Source: Aeribacillus composti
Lineage (GTDB): Bacteria > Bacillota > Bacilli > Bacillales > Aeribacillaceae
Length of the DNA stretch: 64,000 nt
Assembly: GCF_007827555.1 (NCBI RefSeq)
Contig: NZ_VISS01000022.1
Location: 1-64,000 of the forward strand
Direction: 5' to 3'
Under the pieces are notes generated by a model. The model saw only the letters and a program-made list of their open reading frames with translations. It was not told the DNA's origin and ran no database searches. Below, piece after piece: positions 1 to 9,381 of this stretch; position 1 is the stretch's first letter, and each line of letters begins with the position of its first letter. The position numbers were made by a program, and so were the translations under genes.

Positions 1-113
1 ATCGGAGAGAATTCGCAAACATTTTGCGAGGTATTTCCGATTTTAGTCCAAAATAATTTGAAAAAAGTGGTTCTAAAATAGTGTGCTAATTTACATGAAT
101 ACAGACAAAAAAA

Positions 114-403
114 GTGAGCGATCAGGCTATTCTCGAATATTATGCGAAACGCTGGTCGATCGAAAGCTACGTTCAGCAAACGAAAGAAACATTAGATTTC
201 GATCGATATCGAATCCATCATGAGTAAGGCATCAGCGATATTGGACCATCGTGCAATTTACGTATATCTATTGCATGACAGAACATTCAAGTGATTTTTC
301 AACCGGTCTTGCGAGTGTGAGATCGAGAAAGATTCATGATCTCATTAGAGTTTATTTATTACGAAGCCCAAAAAGGAGTGCCACTGATTTCATTAAAAAC
401 TAG
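114..403 (+). pseudogene. transposase C-terminal remnant (IS4/IS701-like DDE)
   Basis: Two frames joined by a frameshift near 223 read like the end of a DDE transposase. The first contains YAKRWSIESYVQQTKETLDF and the second QRYWTIVQFTYIYCMTEHSS. The Y-x-x-RW-x-IE-x-(Y/F) pattern is the catalytic Glu region of IS4/IS701-type enzymes. There is no start and the frame is broken, so this is a dead fragment. The family assignment is from memory of the motif. Confidence 0.7.
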
Positions 404-501
404 TTACGAGTGACATAAGGATACCTTCGTTTACTTTTTGAAGATAGCAATATAATAAATATACTGTAATTTATTAATTTTAATAAAATTACAAAAAAAT
501 A

Positions 502-531
502 TTGACTCCTTTGATGAACTTAAATTATAAT
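502..531 (+). promoter_or_regulatory. sigma-A-type promoter, first copy
   Basis: TTGACT at 502-507 and TATAAT at 526-531 are separated by 18 bp. The promoter lies upstream of operator copy 1 and reads toward the kinase gene. Confidence 0.6.
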
Positions 532-591
532 TTAGACACAAAAGTGCCGTTATTTGGATGATGATAAGTAGTAATTCTATTTTACACTTTT

Positions 592-607
592 GGTAAAGCG
601 CTTAACT
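592..607 (+). promoter_or_regulatory. LacI-type operator O1
   Basis: GGTAAAGCGCTTAACT is a near palindrome centred on AAGC/GCTT. It lies about 60 bp downstream of the first promoter, where a bound repressor would block elongation. The same motif recurs in front of the other catabolic units in the window. Confidence 0.65.
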
Positions 608-643
608 AAATTTGTTATTCAAAATTGGATAAAATAAAAAATA

Positions 644-672
644 TTGATTTTTCAAATAACTTAAATTATAAT
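644..672 (+). promoter_or_regulatory. sigma-A-type promoter, second copy
   Basis: TTGATT at 644-649 and TATAAT at 667-672 are separated by 17 bp. It has the same relation to the next operator as the first copy. Confidence 0.6.
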
Positions 673-733
673 TTAGTCAAGATAATTAGCGTTCTTTCAA
701 CTATGGTGAATTGTAATTCTACTTTGCACTTTT

Positions 734-749
734 AGTAAAGCGCTTAACT
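734..749 (+). promoter_or_regulatory. LacI-type operator O2
   Basis: AGTAAAGCGCTTAACT is the second operator of the duplicated module. It lies 78 bp upstream of the kinase start. Confidence 0.65.
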
Positions 750-826
750 GAATTTATTAAATGTAGATGGTTTAGATGTAAAGGAGCTGTTAATACTTAA
801 GGCAAAATGCAGAGAGGATGCGATAA

Positions 827-2026
827 ATGTATGGGAATTGTTTAATTCTTCAATCAGGAGGTCCTACTGCCGTTATTAATAATTCAATGGTCGGTATTAT
901 CGATGAAATCTTGAGTTCTTCGTTTACCGGCAAAATATATGGTGCTATAGGCGGGATTCATGGACTGCTGAATGAGTCGTTTATTACACTAAATAACTTG
1001 TCTATTCAAGATCGTTACCGGCTTCGATGTACGCCGGGGGCTGCATTAGGTACGTGGCGTTACAAATTAACTCCTGACGATTTTGAAAATATTATTAAAA
1101 TTTTTAAAAGAAATAATATTAGATATTTCTTTTGTATCGGTGGTAACGGTTCGATGAATGTGGCGAAAATAATGAATGAATTCGCAAAAGCAGCTGGATT
1201 CGAAATGGTTGTTATTGGGATTCCGAATTCGATAGATAATGATTTATTAGGGACTGATCATTCTCCGGGATATGGTAGTGCAGCTAAGTTTCTAGTCACT
1301 TCAGTTCTTGATGTGAAAATGGACATGGCCAGCTATCCAGAAAGTCGCAGGGTAACGATTATCGAAACGATGGGAAGACATACTGGCTGGCTTGCTGGTG
1401 CCTGTGCTTTGGCTGAAGTGTCTACTGATAACGACCAGCTCCTCATTTATATTCCAGAAGTTCCGTTTCATTTGAGTGATTGTTTAAGTAGAATCTCTAA
1501 GGCTTGTGATGAAAAAAGAAATACAGTATTAGTAGTAGCAGAGGGCCTACGTAATGAAGATGGTCAATTGATACAACAAGATATAGAATATGATATTTTA
1601 GGAAGACCAAAACTCGGCGGTATTTCTTCTTTTTTGAAAGAGAAGATCGAAGAACATATAGGTATTGACACACGTTCTATCGCTTTAAGCATTTGGCAAC
1701 GGAGCAGTATTGCTCTTGCTTCGAAGGCAGATGTAGATGAAGCGTACAAAATAGGAAAAGAAGCTTGGTTATATGCCGTTGAAGGATATACAGGGGTCAT
1801 GATTGGCATTAAACGAAATATGAATACAGACAACTACCAGGTATCTTATGAAGCAGTTCCGTTTGAAGAAACAGCAGGGAAAGAGCGATTTGTACCACAA
1901 GAATGGTATGATTCTCAAAAACATACAATGACCGAAAAGTTTAAAGAATATGTACATCCGGTCATTCAAGGGGAGATGCTCATTCCGATAGAAAATGGTC
2001 TACCAGCTTATAAGCGAATTATTTAG
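827..2026 (+). CDS. phosphofructokinase-family kinase, atypical phosphodonor site
   Basis: The 399-residue protein is a member of the PfkA superfamily, which phosphorylates a ketose at the CH2OH next to the carbonyl. It has an N-terminal GGPTAVIN loop, GGNGS at residues 105-109, GIPNSIDND at 131-139 (catalytic Asp) and MGRHTGWLA at 182-190. Its length and the GRHTGWL form resemble the long, PPi-type branch. However, the donor site reads GGNGS rather than GGDGS (ATP type) or GGDDS (PPi type), and the usual Gly or Lys before TIDND is Asn. The donor is therefore uncertain. It is the first gene of the inositol-type operon, behind two operators, and GAGAGG precedes the ATG. It may supply PFK activity for pentose-phosphate recycling, or act on the keto-acid 2-deoxy-5-keto-gluconate in place of IolC. 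Family is sure, substrate is not. Confidence 0.8.
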   Translation: MYGNCLILQSGGPTAVINNSMVGIIDEILSSSFTGKIYGAIGGIHGLLNESFITLNNLSIQDRYRLRCTPGAALGTWRYKLTPDDFENIIKIFKRNNIRYFFCIGGNGSMNVAKIMNEFAKAAGFEMVVIGIPNSIDNDLLGTDHSPGYGSAAKFLVTSVLDVKMDMASYPESRRVTIIETMGRHTGWLAGACALAEVSTDNDQLLIYIPEVPFHLSDCLSRISKACDEKRNTVLVVAEGLRNEDGQLIQQDIEYDILGRPKLGGISSFLKEKIEEHIGIDTRSIALSIWQRSSIALASKADVDEAYKIGKEAWLYAVEGYTGVMIGIKRNMNTDNYQVSYEAVPFEETAGKERFVPQEWYDSQKHTMTEKFKEYVHPVIQGEMLIPIENGLPAYKRII

Positions 2027-2034
2027 GCGGCAAA

Positions 2035-2050
2035 AGGTAAGCGCTTTACA
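2035..2050 (+). promoter_or_regulatory. LacI-type operator O3
   Basis: AGGTAAGCGCTTTACA lies between the kinase stop and the first dehydrogenase. It is a close match to the palindrome of the other operators, in the opposite half-site orientation to O1. It suggests an internal control point. Confidence 0.55.
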
Positions 2051-2112
2051 TTTAGTTTTAATAACTAATTATAAAAAAGTTTCTCGAAGTATATAAAAGG
2101 AGTTGGGGAAAT

Positions 2113-3114
2113 TTGAAAGAAAAAGTTCGTTGTGCCGTCATCGGTGTAGGCAGGCTGGGGTTTGTTCATGCGAAAAATGCTGCGACCTGCATCCGAGGAG
2201 CAGAAGTTGTCACAATTGTTGCTTCTAGGAAAGAAAGGGCAGAAAAAGTTGCACGTGAGTTAGGTGTTCAATGCTGGACGAACGATCCCCAAGAAGTATT
2301 CGATAATCCACTGATTGATGCTGTAATCATTGTAAGTCCAACGAAGACTCATGCTGAATTAATTATTCAAGCAGCACGGAGCAAAAAGCACATTTTTGTA
2401 GATAAGCCGTTAACAGAAACTTTGGAAGAAGCTGATGAGGTGATTAAAGCGATTGCTGAAAATAACGTCTATTGTCAAGTAGGGTTCATGAGACGATTTG
2501 ATCCTTGTTATGCAGAAGCGAAAAGAAGAATTGTCCGAGGGGATATAGGAGAGCCTATTTATTTTAAAGGGGTGAGTCGAGATCCTGGTTCCCCCCCTGA
2601 AGATTATATTAAAACAAGTGGTGGTATTTTTCTTGATTTGTGTATTCACGAATATGATATTGCTCGTTTTTTGCTTGGAGATGAAGTGAAATCCGTTCAA
2701 TCATTCGGTCGAGTACTTGTTCATCCATTTATGGAAAAATACAATGATGTTGATCAAGCCATGACATTTATAACCTTTAAGAAAGGGGCGGCAGCTAATG
2801 TGGAAGGAAGCCGAAATTCTACATTTGGCTACGATGTTAGAGGGGAGGTCGTTGGCACAGAAGGAGTGATTCAAATTGGGTCGATACAACATCACCATAA
2901 TATTATTATGACCAAGAACAAGAGTTATCATGATAATATTCCAGATTTTCAGACTAAATTTCAAGGTGCCTTTTTACTAGAACTTGAGCATTTTATTGAT
3001 TGCGTCCGAAATGATGTTAAGCCATCTGTAGATGAAATAGATGGGAAAATAGCGTTGGAAATTGCGGTAGCTGCGACTGAATCGTTTAAAAAGAAGGAAA
3101 TTGTATATCTGTAA
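2113..3114 (+). CDS. Gfo/Idh/MocA dehydrogenase, inositol-type (paralogue 1)
   Basis: The 333-residue protein is an NAD(P)-dependent cyclitol or sugar dehydrogenase. The N-terminal Rossmann fold starts with GVGRLGFVHAKN. The usual EKP catalytic motif is DKP here (residues about 96-98). GGIFLDLCIHEYDIAR supplies the conserved Asp and His of the active site. The TTG start is supported by AAGGAG at 2097-2102. It is very similar to the protein at 7,415-8,437 and less so to the iolG-like protein at 13,795-14,808. It probably oxidises a stereoisomer such as scyllo-inositol or a keto intermediate; the exact substrate cannot be read from sequence. Confidence 0.8.
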   Translation: MKEKVRCAVIGVGRLGFVHAKNAATCIRGAEVVTIVASRKERAEKVARELGVQCWTNDPQEVFDNPLIDAVIIVSPTKTHAELIIQAARSKKHIFVDKPLTETLEEADEVIKAIAENNVYCQVGFMRRFDPCYAEAKRRIVRGDIGEPIYFKGVSRDPGSPPEDYIKTSGGIFLDLCIHEYDIARFLLGDEVKSVQSFGRVLVHPFMEKYNDVDQAMTFITFKKGAAANVEGSRNSTFGYDVRGEVVGTEGVIQIGSIQHHHNIIMTKNKSYHDNIPDFQTKFQGAFLLELEHFIDCVRNDVKPSVDEIDGKIALEIAVAATESFKKKEIVYL

Positions 3115-3153
3115 AAATTTTTATAGAAAATAATTTGTAAAGGAGAGGGAAAA

Positions 3154-5019
3154 ATGGAAACGATCCGTTTGACTATGGCACAAGCGCTTTTGAAGTTTTT
3201 AGACAATCAGTATGTTGAGTTTGACGGAAAAGAAATTAAATTTGTGAAAGGCGTATTCGGTATTTTTGGCCACGGTAATGTGACGGGACTCGGAGAAGCG
3301 CTTGAAAGACAGCCGGGGGATCTAGTATATTTGCAAGGAAAAAATGAACAAGGTATGGTGCACGCGGCAACTGCTTATGCAAAGCAAAAAAACCGACTAC
3401 AAATTTTTGCTTGCACATCGTCGATTGGACCTGGAGCGTTAAATATGGTGACGGCAGCTGCAACTGCAACGGTCAATAGAATTCCTGTACTCTTGCTTCC
3501 AGGAGATATTTTTGCTAGCCGACAGCCTGATCCAGTTCTACAGCAAATAGAAGATCCGACTGATTATACGGTATCAGCAAACGATGCTTTTAAGCCGGTT
3601 AGTAAATATTGGGATCGTATTTCCCGGCCAGAACAACTAATGACTGCTGCATTAAACGCTATGCGTGTACTGACCGATCCTGAGGAAACAGGCGCTGTGA
3701 CATTGGCGTTGCCGCAGGACGTTCAAGCAGAAGCTTATGACTATCCAGTAGACTTTTTTAAGAAAAGAGTGCATCATATCGAACGAAAAATTCCTTCAAA
3801 AGCAGCAGTACAGCGTGCGGTTAAGCTCATTTCTGAAAAGAAAAAGCCTATTATTATTGCTGGTGGGGGCGTACATTATTCATTGGCTACAGAAGTGCTG
3901 GCTTCTTTTAGTGAAACGTTCAATATACCGGTGGGAGAGACACAAGCAGGAAAAAGCGCGCTTTCATGGAAGCATCCAATGAATATGGGCAGTATCGGCG
4001 CCACAGGGTCGCTGGCTTCTAATATCTTGGCTAAAGAAGCAGATTTGGTTATTTGTTTAGGAACAAGATTAACCGATTTTTCGACATCATCTAAAACAGC
4101 ATTCCAGAACCCAGAAGTGGAGTTTCTGAATATTAACGTAAGCACATTTGATGCCATGAAGATGGATGCACACATGTTAGTGGCTGATGCTAAAGTCGCG
4201 CTTGAACTGCTAACAGAAGAGTTAAAGAAAATTAATTATCGAAGCAGCCATGATACAGCCAAATTACAAGAGTTGAAAGAAAAGTGGAATCAGGAAGTAG
4301 ATAGACTTTATGAGGATGAACGCGAGAATGGCTTGTCACAAACTCAAGTTCTCGGCGAAATTAACCGGTTCATTGATGAAAGCGATATCATTGTATGTGC
4401 TGCGGGAAGTATGCCTGGAGATTTACACCGTTTATGGAGAAGCACTCAACCAAAAACATATCATATGGAGTATGGTTTCTCGTGTATGGGATATGAAGTG
4501 GCTGGTGCGCTAGGAATTAAAATAGCGGAACCAGATAAAGAAGTCTATGCCCTTGTTGGTGACGGAAGCTATTTAATGTTGCATTCGGAATTAGTCACAA
4601 GCTTACAAGAAAAGAAGAAAATTAACATTATATTGGTCGATAATAATGGATACCAATGCATTCACAACTTACAAGTCGCACATGGAAGCGACGGATTTGG
4701 AAATGAATTTCGCTATCGCTCTGAAGAAGAAAACGTTTTATCAGGAGATTATTTACAAATCGACTATGCCGCAAACGCTAGAAGCTTAGGGGCCAAAGGG
4801 TATACTGCCCGTACGATTGATGAATTAAAAGAGGCGCTTGAGAAGGCAAGAAAAGAAACGGTATCCACATTGATCGATGTTAAAGTTTTACCTGGCACGT
4901 CTACAACGGGATATGAATCATGGTGGAGACTTGGGGTTGCCGAAGTGTCCAATAGCGAAAAAGTGCAAGAGGCTTATGAAAATATGCAAGCAAAATTAGA
5001 GCAAGCAAGAAAATATTAA
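3154..5019 (+). CDS. iolD: 3D-(3,5/4)-trihydroxycyclohexane-1,2-dione hydrolase
   Basis: The 621-residue ThDP-dependent enzyme opens the ring of trihydroxycyclohexane-dione to give 5-deoxy-glucuronate in the inositol pathway. It has the three-domain layout of acetolactate-synthase-like enzymes: an N-terminal PYR domain with the [14 protein letters not shown] helix, a middle domain starting near residue 215, and a C-terminal ThDP/Mg site with GDGS at 469-472 followed by [13 protein letters not shown]. The length is close to the 637 residues of B. subtilis IolD. AAGGAGAGGG precedes the ATG. It lies 39 bp after the first dehydrogenase and directly upstream of iolB and iolE, the enzymes acting after and before it. 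Confidence 0.93.
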   Translation: METIRLTMAQALLKFLDNQYVEFDGKEIKFVKGVFGIFGHGNVTGLGEALERQPGDLVYLQGKNEQGMVHAATAYAKQKNRLQIFACTSSIGPGALNMVTAAATATVNRIPVLLLPGDIFASRQPDPVLQQIEDPTDYTVSANDAFKPVSKYWDRISRPEQLMTAALNAMRVLTDPEETGAVTLALPQDVQAEAYDYPVDFFKKRVHHIERKIPSKAAVQRAVKLISEKKKPIIIAGGGVHYSLATEVLASFSETFNIPVGETQAGKSALSWKHPMNMGSIGATGSLASNILAKEADLVICLGTRLTDFSTSSKTAFQNPEVEFLNINVSTFDAMKMDAHMLVADAKVALELLTEELKKINYRSSHDTAKLQELKEKWNQEVDRLYEDERENGLSQTQVLGEINRFIDESDIIVCAAGSMPGDLHRLWRSTQPKTYHMEYGFSCMGYEVAGALGIKIAEPDKEVYALVGDGSYLMLHSELVTSLQEKKKINIILVDNNGYQCIHNLQVAHGSDGFGNEFRYRSEEENVLSGDYLQIDYAANARSLGAKGYTARTIDELKEALEKARKETVSTLIDVKVLPGTSTTGYESWWRLGVAEVSNSEKVQEAYENMQAKLEQARKY

Positions 5020-5058
5020 GCACCTAAAAATATCTGTTTGTCCCTGAAACTGTTGATG

Positions 5059-5132
5059 TTGAGGAAGGGTTTTATATCACCAAAGATACAGTGCTCCATG
5101 AATACCGATTCCCTTCCTCCTCAAAATTTTAA
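5059..5132 (+). terminator. long-loop inverted repeat between iolD and iolB
   Basis: TTGAGGAAGGG at 5059-5069 pairs with CCCTTCCTCCTCAA at 5111-5124, with a 3-nt bulge and a 41-nt loop, followed by AATTTT. It may attenuate or stabilise the transcript within the operon. The long loop makes strong termination unlikely. Confidence 0.35.
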
Positions 5133-5162
5133 TATTTAATATATGTCAGGAGGAGAAATAAA

Positions 5163-5969
5163 ATGTCAAAGCTTCTAGTAACACCAAAAACACAAGCGAC
5201 TCAAGACGGTAATGCAATTACAATCACACCTGAATCAGCAGGTTGGAAATATGTTGGCTTTGAAGTTTATCATTTGAAAAAGGGACAGATGTTTGAAAAA
5301 GAGACAGGGAGAAACGAAATGGCTGTTGTCATTCTCTCTGGACTTGCAAACGCTGAAACCAAATCTAAACATTGGGATAACATTGGAAAAAGAATGAGTG
5401 TATTTGAAAAAATACCTGCATATACCGTATATGTTCCTCATGATGATCAGATAAAGATCGAGGCGCTCACCGAACTCGAAATCGCCGTCTGTCTCTCTCC
5501 TGGTGGCGGAGACTATGAAGCCCGGCTGATTAAGCCGGAAGAGGTCGAAGTCGTAACGCGTGGTTACGGTAACATGGAGAGAGAGATACACAATATTTTG
5601 CCAGAAAACAAGCCTGCACATAGTCTATTTGTGATTGAAGTTTTCACACCACAAGGGAATTGGTCAAGCTATCCGCCTCATAAGCATGATCAAGACAATA
5701 TGCCTCATGAAACATATTTAGAAGAAACATATTATTATAAAATCAATCCTGCAGATCGCGGATTTGCCCTTCATCGCGTATATACAGATGATCGTTCACT
5801 CGATGAAACAATTGTTGTTCGAGATGGGCAAGTTGTACTCGTTCCAAAAGGCTATCATCCTGTTTCAGCGCCACCTGGATATGAATTGTATTACTTAAAT
5901 GTAATGGCTGGTCCAATTAGAAAATGGTGTTTTACAAATGATAAAGATCATGAATGGTTAATGAAATAA
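5163..5969 (+). CDS. iolB: 5-deoxy-glucuronate isomerase
   Basis: The 268-residue bicupin enzyme converts 5-deoxy-D-glucuronate to 2-deoxy-5-keto-D-gluconate. The C-terminal cupin carries the metal-binding cluster PPHKHDQDNMPHETYLEE (two His and a Glu, with a further His in KGYHPVSAPPG). Length matches B. subtilis IolB (271). A clear RBS, AGGAGG, precedes the ATG. It follows iolD and precedes iolE in one operon. Its product is normally phosphorylated by IolC, which is not present here; see the findings. Confidence 0.93.
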   Translation: MSKLLVTPKTQATQDGNAITITPESAGWKYVGFEVYHLKKGQMFEKETGRNEMAVVILSGLANAETKSKHWDNIGKRMSVFEKIPAYTVYVPHDDQIKIEALTELEIAVCLSPGGGDYEARLIKPEEVEVVTRGYGNMEREIHNILPENKPAHSLFVIEVFTPQGNWSSYPPHKHDQDNMPHETYLEETYYYKINPADRGFALHRVYTDDRSLDETIVVRDGQVVLVPKGYHPVSAPPGYELYYLNVMAGPIRKWCFTNDKDHEWLMK

Positions 5970-6027
5970 AACATGGTATGTTGAGTTGTAAGTAAAAATT
6001 TCAAATAGATAGGGAGGGATGCATAAT

Positions 6028-6936
6028 ATGAATCTTCCTTTTCATCTCGGGATTCACCCAATCAACTGGGTGGGCGAAGATGTACTTGAGCATGGAGATT
6101 TTTATACGTATGAACAGGTTATGGAGGAAATATCATCACTTGGTTTTGAAGGGACAGAAATGAGTCGTAAGTTTCCTAAAAATGTAAATGAGCTTAGAAC
6201 AGCATTGGAACATTATGACCTTCAGCTAACAACACAGTGGAAATCCGTCTTTTTTTCTGATCCAAACCAGCATGAAAGTGAATTAAAGGCGTATCGCAAA
6301 CATGTTGAGTTTCTCAAGCAATTCGGCTGTAAAGTTGTGAGTACAGCGGAGATCGGAGGATCTATGCTTAACCAGGATCCGCGTCGTGGACAGGATGAAA
6401 CATATGTTGAGTGGTTGGATGATGATGGGTGGAAATACATGATTGAGGGATTGAATAAAGCGGGTGAAATTTGCCGTGAGAATGGGATGTATTTAGTTTA
6501 TCATCACCATGCCGGTACAGTAGTAGAAAGACCTGAAGAAATCGAGCGTCTAATGGAAATGAGCGATCCCGAAACAGTGTTTCTTCTCTATGATACAGGG
6601 CATGCCTATTACGGAGGAAATGATCCTGTTCAGCTATTGGAAAAATATTACGATCGGATTAAATATATCCACTTAAAAGATGTGAGACAAGATGTTTTGG
6701 ATAAAGCAAGAGAAGAAAAATACAGCATTAGAAAATGTATTAGAAGCGGTCTTTTTACAGTTCCCGGAGACGGTTGTCTTGATTTTGTGCCAATTATTAA
6801 AATTTTACTAGAACGAGGTTATAGCGATTGGGTTTTAATAGAAGGGGAACAAGATCCTTTACAATATAATCCATATGAATATGCAAAAAAATCAAAAAGT
6901 TATATAGAAGATATTATTAGAAATTTAAAGAGATAG
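6028..6936 (+). CDS. iolE: myo-inosose-2 dehydratase
   Basis: The 302-residue TIM-barrel metalloenzyme dehydrates 2-keto-myo-inositol (scyllo-inosose) to the cyclohexane-dione substrate of IolD. The N-terminus HLGIHPINWVGEDV is typical of IolE, and LLYDTGHAYYGG, IHLKDVR and LIEGEQDP supply the metal ligands Asp, His and Glu. The upstream ATG at 6019 overlaps the RBS GGGAGGG (6012-6018). The ATG at 6028 has a 9-nt spacing and gives the expected IolE length (297 in B. subtilis), so I chose it. It is the last gene of the first operon. Confidence 0.92.
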   Translation: MNLPFHLGIHPINWVGEDVLEHGDFYTYEQVMEEISSLGFEGTEMSRKFPKNVNELRTALEHYDLQLTTQWKSVFFSDPNQHESELKAYRKHVEFLKQFGCKVVSTAEIGGSMLNQDPRRGQDETYVEWLDDDGWKYMIEGLNKAGEICRENGMYLVYHHHAGTVVERPEEIERLMEMSDPETVFLLYDTGHAYYGGNDPVQLLEKYYDRIKYIHLKDVRQDVLDKAREEKYSIRKCIRSGLFTVPGDGCLDFVPIIKILLERGYSDWVLIEGEQDPLQYNPYEYAKKSKSYIEDIIRNLKR

Positions 6937-7221
6937 ATAATATTATTTCGGTTTGTCGACAAAGCGGATATTAGTGAGAAATAGTTGAGAAACATGATTT
7001 AACGACCTGATGTATTCAAAGAACTAGATAGAGGGATCTAACGAAAGCTTTGAATGCATCTATGGAAGAGTGGGAGTGTTCCAAGGACAGAATCTGGGAA
7101 CTACAAAGTTTAGGAATGCTCAAACAGACGGTACGGAATATGATATGAATGGGAAACACTCGAAATAAATTGTTGTAATTTTTATAATAATATCTAGTTT
7201 CATAAAAATAAAAAAAATACT
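6937..7221. other. non-coding stretch with a possible decayed reading frame
   Basis: No intact gene is seen. A short frame around 7035-7145 reads LTKALNASMEEWECSKDRIW and then stops. I do not recognise it, and it may be a gene relic. Confidence 0.3.
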
Positions 7222-7281
7222 TTGACCCTTGAAGTTCTTTAGCTAAAATTAGAATAAATTACATTGGGTAAGCGCTTTACC
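7222..7281 (+). promoter_or_regulatory. promoter and LacI-type operator O4
   Basis: TTGACC at 7222-7227 and TAAAAT at 7244-7249 (16-bp spacer) precede GGGTAAGCGCTTTACC at 7266-7281. This is the most symmetrical operator in the window. It starts the second operon (dehydrogenase, isomerase, ABC importer). Confidence 0.65.
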
Positions 7282-7414
7282 TATTGGATAAAAAATAAAT
7301 ATAAGCTTTATTGTTATTGTTGGATTAACAGAGTTTTGTCATCCTAAATTATAAATAATGATGCCTTTTAATTAAGTGCTTATCCGAAAACAGTATCGAG
7401 AGGATGGGGTAATC

Positions 7415-8437
7415 ATGGAAAAAACAATACGTTGTGCAGTATTAGGATTGGGGAGACTTGGATATAAGCATGCTGAAAATCTTGCTTCAAAAGTGAAAGG
7501 TGCCGAACTTGTAAGCGTTGTCGATCCGCTAGAAGGAAGAGCTGAGCAAGTCGCTAAAGAGTTGGGGGTAAGGAAGTGGTCTTGTAATCCCGATGGGGTG
7601 TTCGAAGACGACAATATTGATGCAGTGGTGATTGTCACTCCAACTAGCACTCATGCGGATATGATTAAGCGTGCTGCAAGAAATGGGAAGCATATCTTTG
7701 TGGAAAAGCCAATTACTCAGGAGTTAGCTGAAGCAGATGAAGTGATTCAAATTATTAATGAGCATAAAGTTATTTGCCAAGTGGGCTTTATGAGGAGATT
7801 CGACCCAGCATATGCTGAAGCCAAAAGAAGGATTGAGGCCGGGGATATTGGAGAACCTATTTACTTTAAAGGGGTAAGCAGAGATGGAAACGTCCCTCCT
7901 GAAGAATTTATAAAACATAGTGGAGGCATTTTTCTCGACGTTGCTATTCATGATTACGATATAGCGCGTTATTTAATGAATCAAGAAGTGAGTTCTGTTA
8001 CATCAACAGGGAGCATTCTATTAGATTCAAACAAATTTATGGAAAAATATAATGACGTGGATCAAGCACTATCTTACTTGACTTTTGATTCAGGGGCTAC
8101 TGGAGATATTGAAACAATGAGAATCGCTCCTTATGCATATGATATTCGCGGAGAAGTAGTTGGGACAGAAGGCGCGATCCAAATTGGTTCCATGAGGCTC
8201 AATGATGTGAAATTGTTTACGAAAAAAGGAAGTTATCACGATTTAGTTCAGGATTTTCCGACACGATTTGAAGATGCATATTGGTTAGAAATGATTCATT
8301 TTATTGAGTGCTTGCAAAAAGGTGAAAAACCAGTATGTACCGAAATTGATGGAAAATTAGCTTTGGAAATCGCTGTAGCAGCAACACGATCATTTAAAAC
8401 TGGAAAAACGGTTTATTTAAAAAAAATAGCCATATGA
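7415..8437 (+). CDS. Gfo/Idh/MocA dehydrogenase, inositol-type (paralogue 2)
   Basis: The 340-residue NAD(P)-dependent dehydrogenase has the Rossmann motif GLGRLGYKHAEN, the catalytic EKP triad, and GGIFLDVAIHDYDIARY with the conserved Asp and His. An upstream in-frame GTG at 7376 has no RBS, while ATG 7415 follows AGAGGATGGGG, so 7415 is preferred. It shares long identical stretches with paralogue 1 (for example around MRRFDP and IGEPIYFKGVSRD), so the two arose by duplication. It heads the second operon, with the isomerase and transporter, and probably handles a related inositol isomer. Confidence 0.82.
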   Translation: MEKTIRCAVLGLGRLGYKHAENLASKVKGAELVSVVDPLEGRAEQVAKELGVRKWSCNPDGVFEDDNIDAVVIVTPTSTHADMIKRAARNGKHIFVEKPITQELAEADEVIQIINEHKVICQVGFMRRFDPAYAEAKRRIEAGDIGEPIYFKGVSRDGNVPPEEFIKHSGGIFLDVAIHDYDIARYLMNQEVSSVTSTGSILLDSNKFMEKYNDVDQALSYLTFDSGATGDIETMRIAPYAYDIRGEVVGTEGAIQIGSMRLNDVKLFTKKGSYHDLVQDFPTRFEDAYWLEMIHFIECLQKGEKPVCTEIDGKLALEIAVAATRSFKTGKTVYLKKIAI

Positions 8438-8511
8438 AAGAGGGGGGCTTTTTAAGATAAAACAAAATTGTTAAAATATGGTAAAATTTTACCAAAAAAG
8501 GGTGATTTAAA

Positions 8512-9339
8512 ATGAATGTAAAACTAGGCGTATGCCATTGGTCTTGCCCAATAGATGGGCCGTATGCTTTGAAGATGGCATCAGAACTAGGTTTGGAAGG
8601 AATTCAGTTAGATATCGGAAGTTATGAGCGCGGATTTCCTTTGTCTAGACCATCGATCCAAAAAGCGTATGTAGAATATGCCAAAAAATATAATATTACT
8701 ATTACATCTTTGGCAGTTAGAGAGTTAGATAGACACGGGATGACTAGGAAAGACGGCACTATGGAAAAGGAAATTGCAGTAGAGGCAATTTTGAAAGCCA
8801 TTTCAGCTGCAGAGGCTATGAATATTCCAATTGTTATGCTTCCTAGTTTTGAAGATGGGGAAATTAAAACGGATCGGGATTTTCAAAGGGTTGTAAACTG
8901 TTTAAAAATGGCATGTGAGGAAGCCGAGAAGAAAAATATAATAATCGCAACTGAAAATCTGCTGTCTATAGAGGAAACAAAGCAACTTTTCAATTTAGTT
9001 AATAAACCGAACCTTAGATTATACTTCGATACCCAAAATTATCACTTAAGAAGAAATTATAATGTGGCAAGTATGGTAGAAGAGCTTTTTCCTTATATTT
9101 GTGAAATCCACGTGAAAGATGGTAGAGATGGACATATGAGCGGTGCCCTTTTGGGTGAAGGAGATTCTGGTTTTTTTGAAACGATGGAAGTATTAAGAGA
9201 TAAAAATTATAGTGGGTGGATTCTGCTAGAAAATTACTATGATCTAAGACCTTTATCTTTAGAAGGAGATGATCCAATAGAGTTATTAAGGAGAGATATT
9301 TCTATTTTAAAGACACAAGTTTTGTATTCAAATGGATAA
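8512..9339 (+). CDS. sugar phosphate isomerase/epimerase, IolI-like
   Basis: The 275-residue xylose-isomerase-like TIM barrel has metal ligands visible in IATENL (Glu), LYFDTQNYH (Asp and His), IHVKDG (His) and WILLENYY (Glu). IolI and related enzymes interconvert keto-inositol isomers such as 2-keto-myo-inositol and 1-keto-D-chiro-inositol. It lies 74 bp after paralogue 2 and upstream of the transporter genes, consistent with feeding alternative inositol isomers into IolE. IolH or IolO-type roles are also possible. Confidence 0.75.
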   Translation: MNVKLGVCHWSCPIDGPYALKMASELGLEGIQLDIGSYERGFPLSRPSIQKAYVEYAKKYNITITSLAVRELDRHGMTRKDGTMEKEIAVEAILKAISAAEAMNIPIVMLPSFEDGEIKTDRDFQRVVNCLKMACEEAEKKNIIIATENLLSIEETKQLFNLVNKPNLRLYFDTQNYHLRRNYNVASMVEELFPYICEIHVKDGRDGHMSGALLGEGDSGFFETMEVLRDKNYSGWILLENYYDLRPLSLEGDDPIELLRRDISILKTQVLYSNG

Positions 9340-9381
9340 ATCAAATTACAACCTTATAAAGGGAAATGGGGGAAGAGGCTT

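Larger units (their letters stand above)
502..755 (+). repeat. imperfect tandem duplication of a promoter-operator module
   Basis: Bases 502-610 and about 644-755 share the order TTGAnT, AACTTAAATTATAATTTAG, GTAATTCTA, CACTTTT and the operator. The unit is about 142 bp. The result is two promoters each followed by its own operator in front of the kinase gene. Confidence 0.65.

Noticed and set aside
592-749. Operators as CcpA cre sites
   Set aside because: The sites are 16-bp palindromes centred on AAGC/GCTT and extend symmetrically to GGT/ACC, longer than and offset from a cre. CcpA overlap cannot be fully excluded.
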